Below, in pieces: positions 5,181-7,300 of a DNA stretch of 7,300 nt (its first letter is position 1; each line of letters begins with the position of its first letter). The notes beneath the pieces are model-generated. The model made no database searches and was not told the origin of the DNA. It worked only from the letters and a program-made list of their open reading frames with translations. A program made the translations under genes and the position numbers. Source of the DNA: an uncultured Dyadobacter sp. (GTDB lineage Bacteria; Bacteroidota; Bacteroidia; Cytophagales; Spirosomataceae); contig CAMLNK010000186.1 in the NCBI GenBank assembly GCA_946481035.1, positions 1 through 7,300 on the forward strand. Reading direction: 5' to 3'.

Positions 5181-7300
5181 ATGAACCTCAAAAAATCGCT
5201 TATCCTCTTTCCCGCCGGTTGCTTGCTGGCAGGTCTGATGGTCGCCTCTTATCAGCGTTCGAACCCCAGTACGATTGACGCCGCTTCGGCCGATACGCTT
5301 TACAAAGACCTTACGGATGCCCAAAAGCGCTCGTCGAGGTATGCCGTAGCAGGCCTGACGACCGCAAACGGCCTGGAAGCAACCCTGTTCACCTCGGAAC
5401 CGACGATCACCAACCCGACTAACATCGATGTGGATCACCTCGGAAGGGTATGGGTTTGCGAAGCGTATAACTATCGTCCGGCCATTAACGGTAATCCTAC
5501 GAAAAACGAGGGCGACCGCATTGTGGTGCTGGAAGATACCAACGGCGATGGCAGGTCCGATAAATCGACAGTCTTTTACCAGGGGGCCGAGATCAATGCG
5601 CCACTGGGTGTTTGGGTGATGGGTAACAAGGTAATCGTTTCCCAAAGTCCGTACGTGTGGCTCTTTACCGACGAGAACGGCGATTTAAAAGCCGATAAAA
5701 AAGAAGTCATTTTCGAAGGCATCGGCGGCGACCAGCACGACCACGGCATGCACGCATTTGTGTTCGGGCCGGATGGTAAATTGTATTTCAATTTCGGAAA
5801 TGAAGGCGACCGCCTGCTCGACGGAAAGGGTAATCCTGTGGTGGGCAAAGACGGAAAGCCGATCGATTTCTCGAAGCTGAAACAAGGTATGGTCTTCCGC
5901 TGCGATCCTGATTTTACCAATATTGAAGTGCTCGGAAACAACTTCCGGAACAATTTCGAAGTGGCGGTCGATAGCTACGGTACCATGTGGCAGTCCGACA
6001 ACGACGACGATGGCAACAAAGGCGTGCGTATCAACTACGTTATGCAGTACGGCAACTACGGCTACACCGACGAAATGACGGGTGCTGGCTGGCGCGCCAA
6101 CCGCACCAATATGGAAGATTCGATTCCTTACCGTCACTGGCATTTGAACGACCCGGGTGTGGTGCCCAACCTGCTGCAAACCGGCTCAGGTTCGCCTACC
6201 GGTATGGTGGTTTATGAGGGCAAATTACTTCCAAAGGAGTTTTGGGGACAAATGATCCACTGCGAACCAGGGCATAATGTGGTCCGTTCGTATCCTGTTG
6301 AAAAGTCGGGAGCGGGTTATTCTGCCCAAATTGTTAATGTGGTGGACGGCAAACGCGATCAATGGTTCCGGCCTTCGGACGTTTGCGTAGCACCGGATGG
6401 TTCCCTGCTTGTTTCCGACTGGTACGATCCGGCAGTGGGCGGTCACCAGGCAGGCGACCAGGGCAAAGGCCGCATTTACCGCATTGCGCCGGTGAATACC
6501 CCTTACCGCATTCCAAAAACGGATTTTACAACAGTAGCGGGTGCGGTGGAGGCATTACAAAGCCCCAACCTTTCGATCCGTTACCACGCATGGACTACTT
6601 TGAACGGAATGGGTGCCAAGGCCGCACCGACACTTGAAAAGCTTTTTGCGGACAAGAGTGCGGAACCTCGTATGCGTGCCCGGGCATTGTGGCTGCTCAG
6701 CAAATGGCCGTTTACCGCGAAGAAAACCGTCGATCGGGCCATTAAAGATGCCAATTCGGACATTCGCATCGCAGGCCTTCGCGCAGCTTCGGAGTCGAAG
6801 CACCTCGATGTGATTCCTTATATCAAAACATTATCCAAAGACACCGAGCCACAGGTTCGCCGCGAATGCGCATTGCTTTTGCACCACAATCCGTCGACGG
6901 AGGCACCTGCATTGTGGGCAGCCCTCGCACAGCAATATGATGGAAAGGATCGCTGGTACCTCGAAGCCCTGGGAATCGGTGCCGATGCGCAATGGGACTC
7001 GTTCTTTAAGGCATGGCTCGGCAAAGCAGGCGTCAATCCGGTGGCTACGCAGGCCGGTAAGGACATTGTGTGGCGCTCGCGCGGGAAAGAATCGGTTCAG
7101 TTGCTGGCTTCGCTTGCGGGAGATCCTACGGTGGATTTGAAAAGCAGGTTGCGTTATTTCCGCGCATTCGACTTCAATTCGGCAGGTCGTGAAAAATCGA
7201 TGGCATTGCTGAAACTCACCAACGGGTCGGGCAAGGATCAGGACAAAGTAAATGAGCTGGTAATGCGCCACCTCGATCCCGCATTTGTAAAACAGACGCC
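5181..7300 (+). CDS. Secreted PVC-type membrane-bound dehydrogenase-like protein: beta-propeller plus HEAT repeats (3' end cut)
   Basis: The first 706 codons are visible; the gene runs off the right edge. The N-terminus (MNLKKSLILFPAGCLLAGLMVAS) is a signal peptide or membrane anchor, so the protein acts in the periplasm or at the envelope. Residues about 64-437 form a propeller of the 'putative membrane-bound dehydrogenase' type (Pirellula/Verrucomicrobium family, related to sugar/sorbosone dehydrogenases). Typical segments are GLEATLF, NIDVDHLGRVWVCEAYNYR (from about 79), GGDQHDHGMH (182-191) and GKGRIYRIAP. Two acidic loops, DTNGDGRSD (119-127) and DENGDLKAD (164-172), resemble EF-hand-like calcium sites. 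From about residue 455 on there are helical HEAT-type repeats (for example RMRARALWLLSKW and IRIAGLRAA). Family members often end in a c-type cytochrome domain (CxxCH); none is visible here, and it would lie beyond base 7300. The in-frame stop at 5139 and the signal peptide fix the start at 5181. Oxidation of a sugar or polyol with electron transfer to cytochrome is inferred from the family name, not shown; the real substrate is unknown. Confidence 0.88.
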   Translation, partial: MNLKKSLILFPAGCLLAGLMVASYQRSNPSTIDAASADTLYKDLTDAQKRSSRYAVAGLTTANGLEATLFTSEPTITNPTNIDVDHLGRVWVCEAYNYRPAINGNPTKNEGDRIVVLEDTNGDGRSDKSTVFYQGAEINAPLGVWVMGNKVIVSQSPYVWLFTDENGDLKADKKEVIFEGIGGDQHDHGMHAFVFGPDGKLYFNFGNEGDRLLDGKGNPVVGKDGKPIDFSKLKQGMVFRCDPDFTNIEVLGNNFRNNFEVAVDSYGTMWQSDNDDDGNKGVRINYVMQYGNYGYTDEMTGAGWRANRTNMEDSIPYRHWHLNDPGVVPNLLQTGSGSPTGMVVYEGKLLPKEFWGQMIHCEPGHNVVRSYPVEKSGAGYSAQIVNVVDGKRDQWFRPSDVCVAPDGSLLVSDWYDPAVGGHQAGDQGKGRIYRIAPVNTPYRIPKTDFTTVAGAVEALQSPNLSIRYHAWTTLNGMGAKAAPTLEKLFADKSAEPRMRARALWLLSKWPFTAKKTVDRAIKDANSDIRIAGLRAASESKHLDVIPYIKTLSKDTEPQVRRECALLLHHNPSTEAPALWAALAQQYDGKDRWYLEALGIGADAQWDSFFKAWLGKAGVNPVATQAGKDIVWRSRGKESVQLLASLAGDPTVDLKSRLRYFRAFDFNSAGREKSMALLKLTNGSGKDQDKVNELVMRHLDPAFVKQT

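Noticed and set aside
5187..5225. Possible lipoprotein signal (PAGC, Cys at residue 14) in the propeller protein
   Set aside because: Pro at -3 does not fit a lipobox, and the hydrophobic stretch before the Cys is too short. An ordinary signal peptide or anchor ending near residue 23 fits better.

Overview
The window looks like chromosomal DNA of a Cytophagales-type Bacteroidota, with a Dyadobacter/Spirosoma-like relative as the best guess. Grounds: an exosortase-N-type gene paired with a VIT-domain target, Sec signal peptides ending in ...AQ, starts mostly without a Shine-Dalgarno sequence, and a large secreted propeller/HEAT 'membrane-bound dehydrogenase' typical of this group and of Planctomycetes/Verrucomicrobia. 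Base composition is intermediate and even. I see no RNA gene, IS element, CRISPR array or phage gene.

Layout. Four genes are on the minus strand and one is on the plus strand. (1) 1-448, minus: the 5' part of a secreted alpha/beta-hydrolase (esterase-like), running off the left edge. (2) 499-1803, minus: an exosortase of the XrtN type, with a membrane core carrying the Cys/Arg/His triad and a fused EpsI-like C-terminal domain. (3) 1793-4339, minus: an 848-residue membrane protein with about seven N-terminal helices, a VIT domain, a VWA-like region and a C-terminal PEP-CTERM-like sorting signal. It is the evident substrate of gene 2, whose start overlaps its end. (4) 4466-5053, minus: a small secreted protein of unknown function. 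(5) 5181 to beyond 7300, plus: a secreted beta-propeller plus HEAT-repeat protein of the PVC-type dehydrogenase family, cut by the right edge. A 127-bp divergent promoter region separates genes 4 and 5.

How they work together. Genes 3 and 2 form a compact, probably translationally coupled, one-enzyme/one-substrate sorting module. The substrate's last coding bases overlap the first codons of the sorting enzyme. Positive-inside reasoning places the VIT/VWA part in the periplasm and the short tail after the sorting helix in the cytoplasm, as an exosortase would require. Unusually, the substrate would stay in the inner membrane through its N-terminal helices even after processing. No exopolysaccharide biosynthesis genes are visible nearby. 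The esterase and the propeller protein suggest glycan or sugar use at the cell envelope, but nothing in the sequence links them functionally to the exosortase pair.
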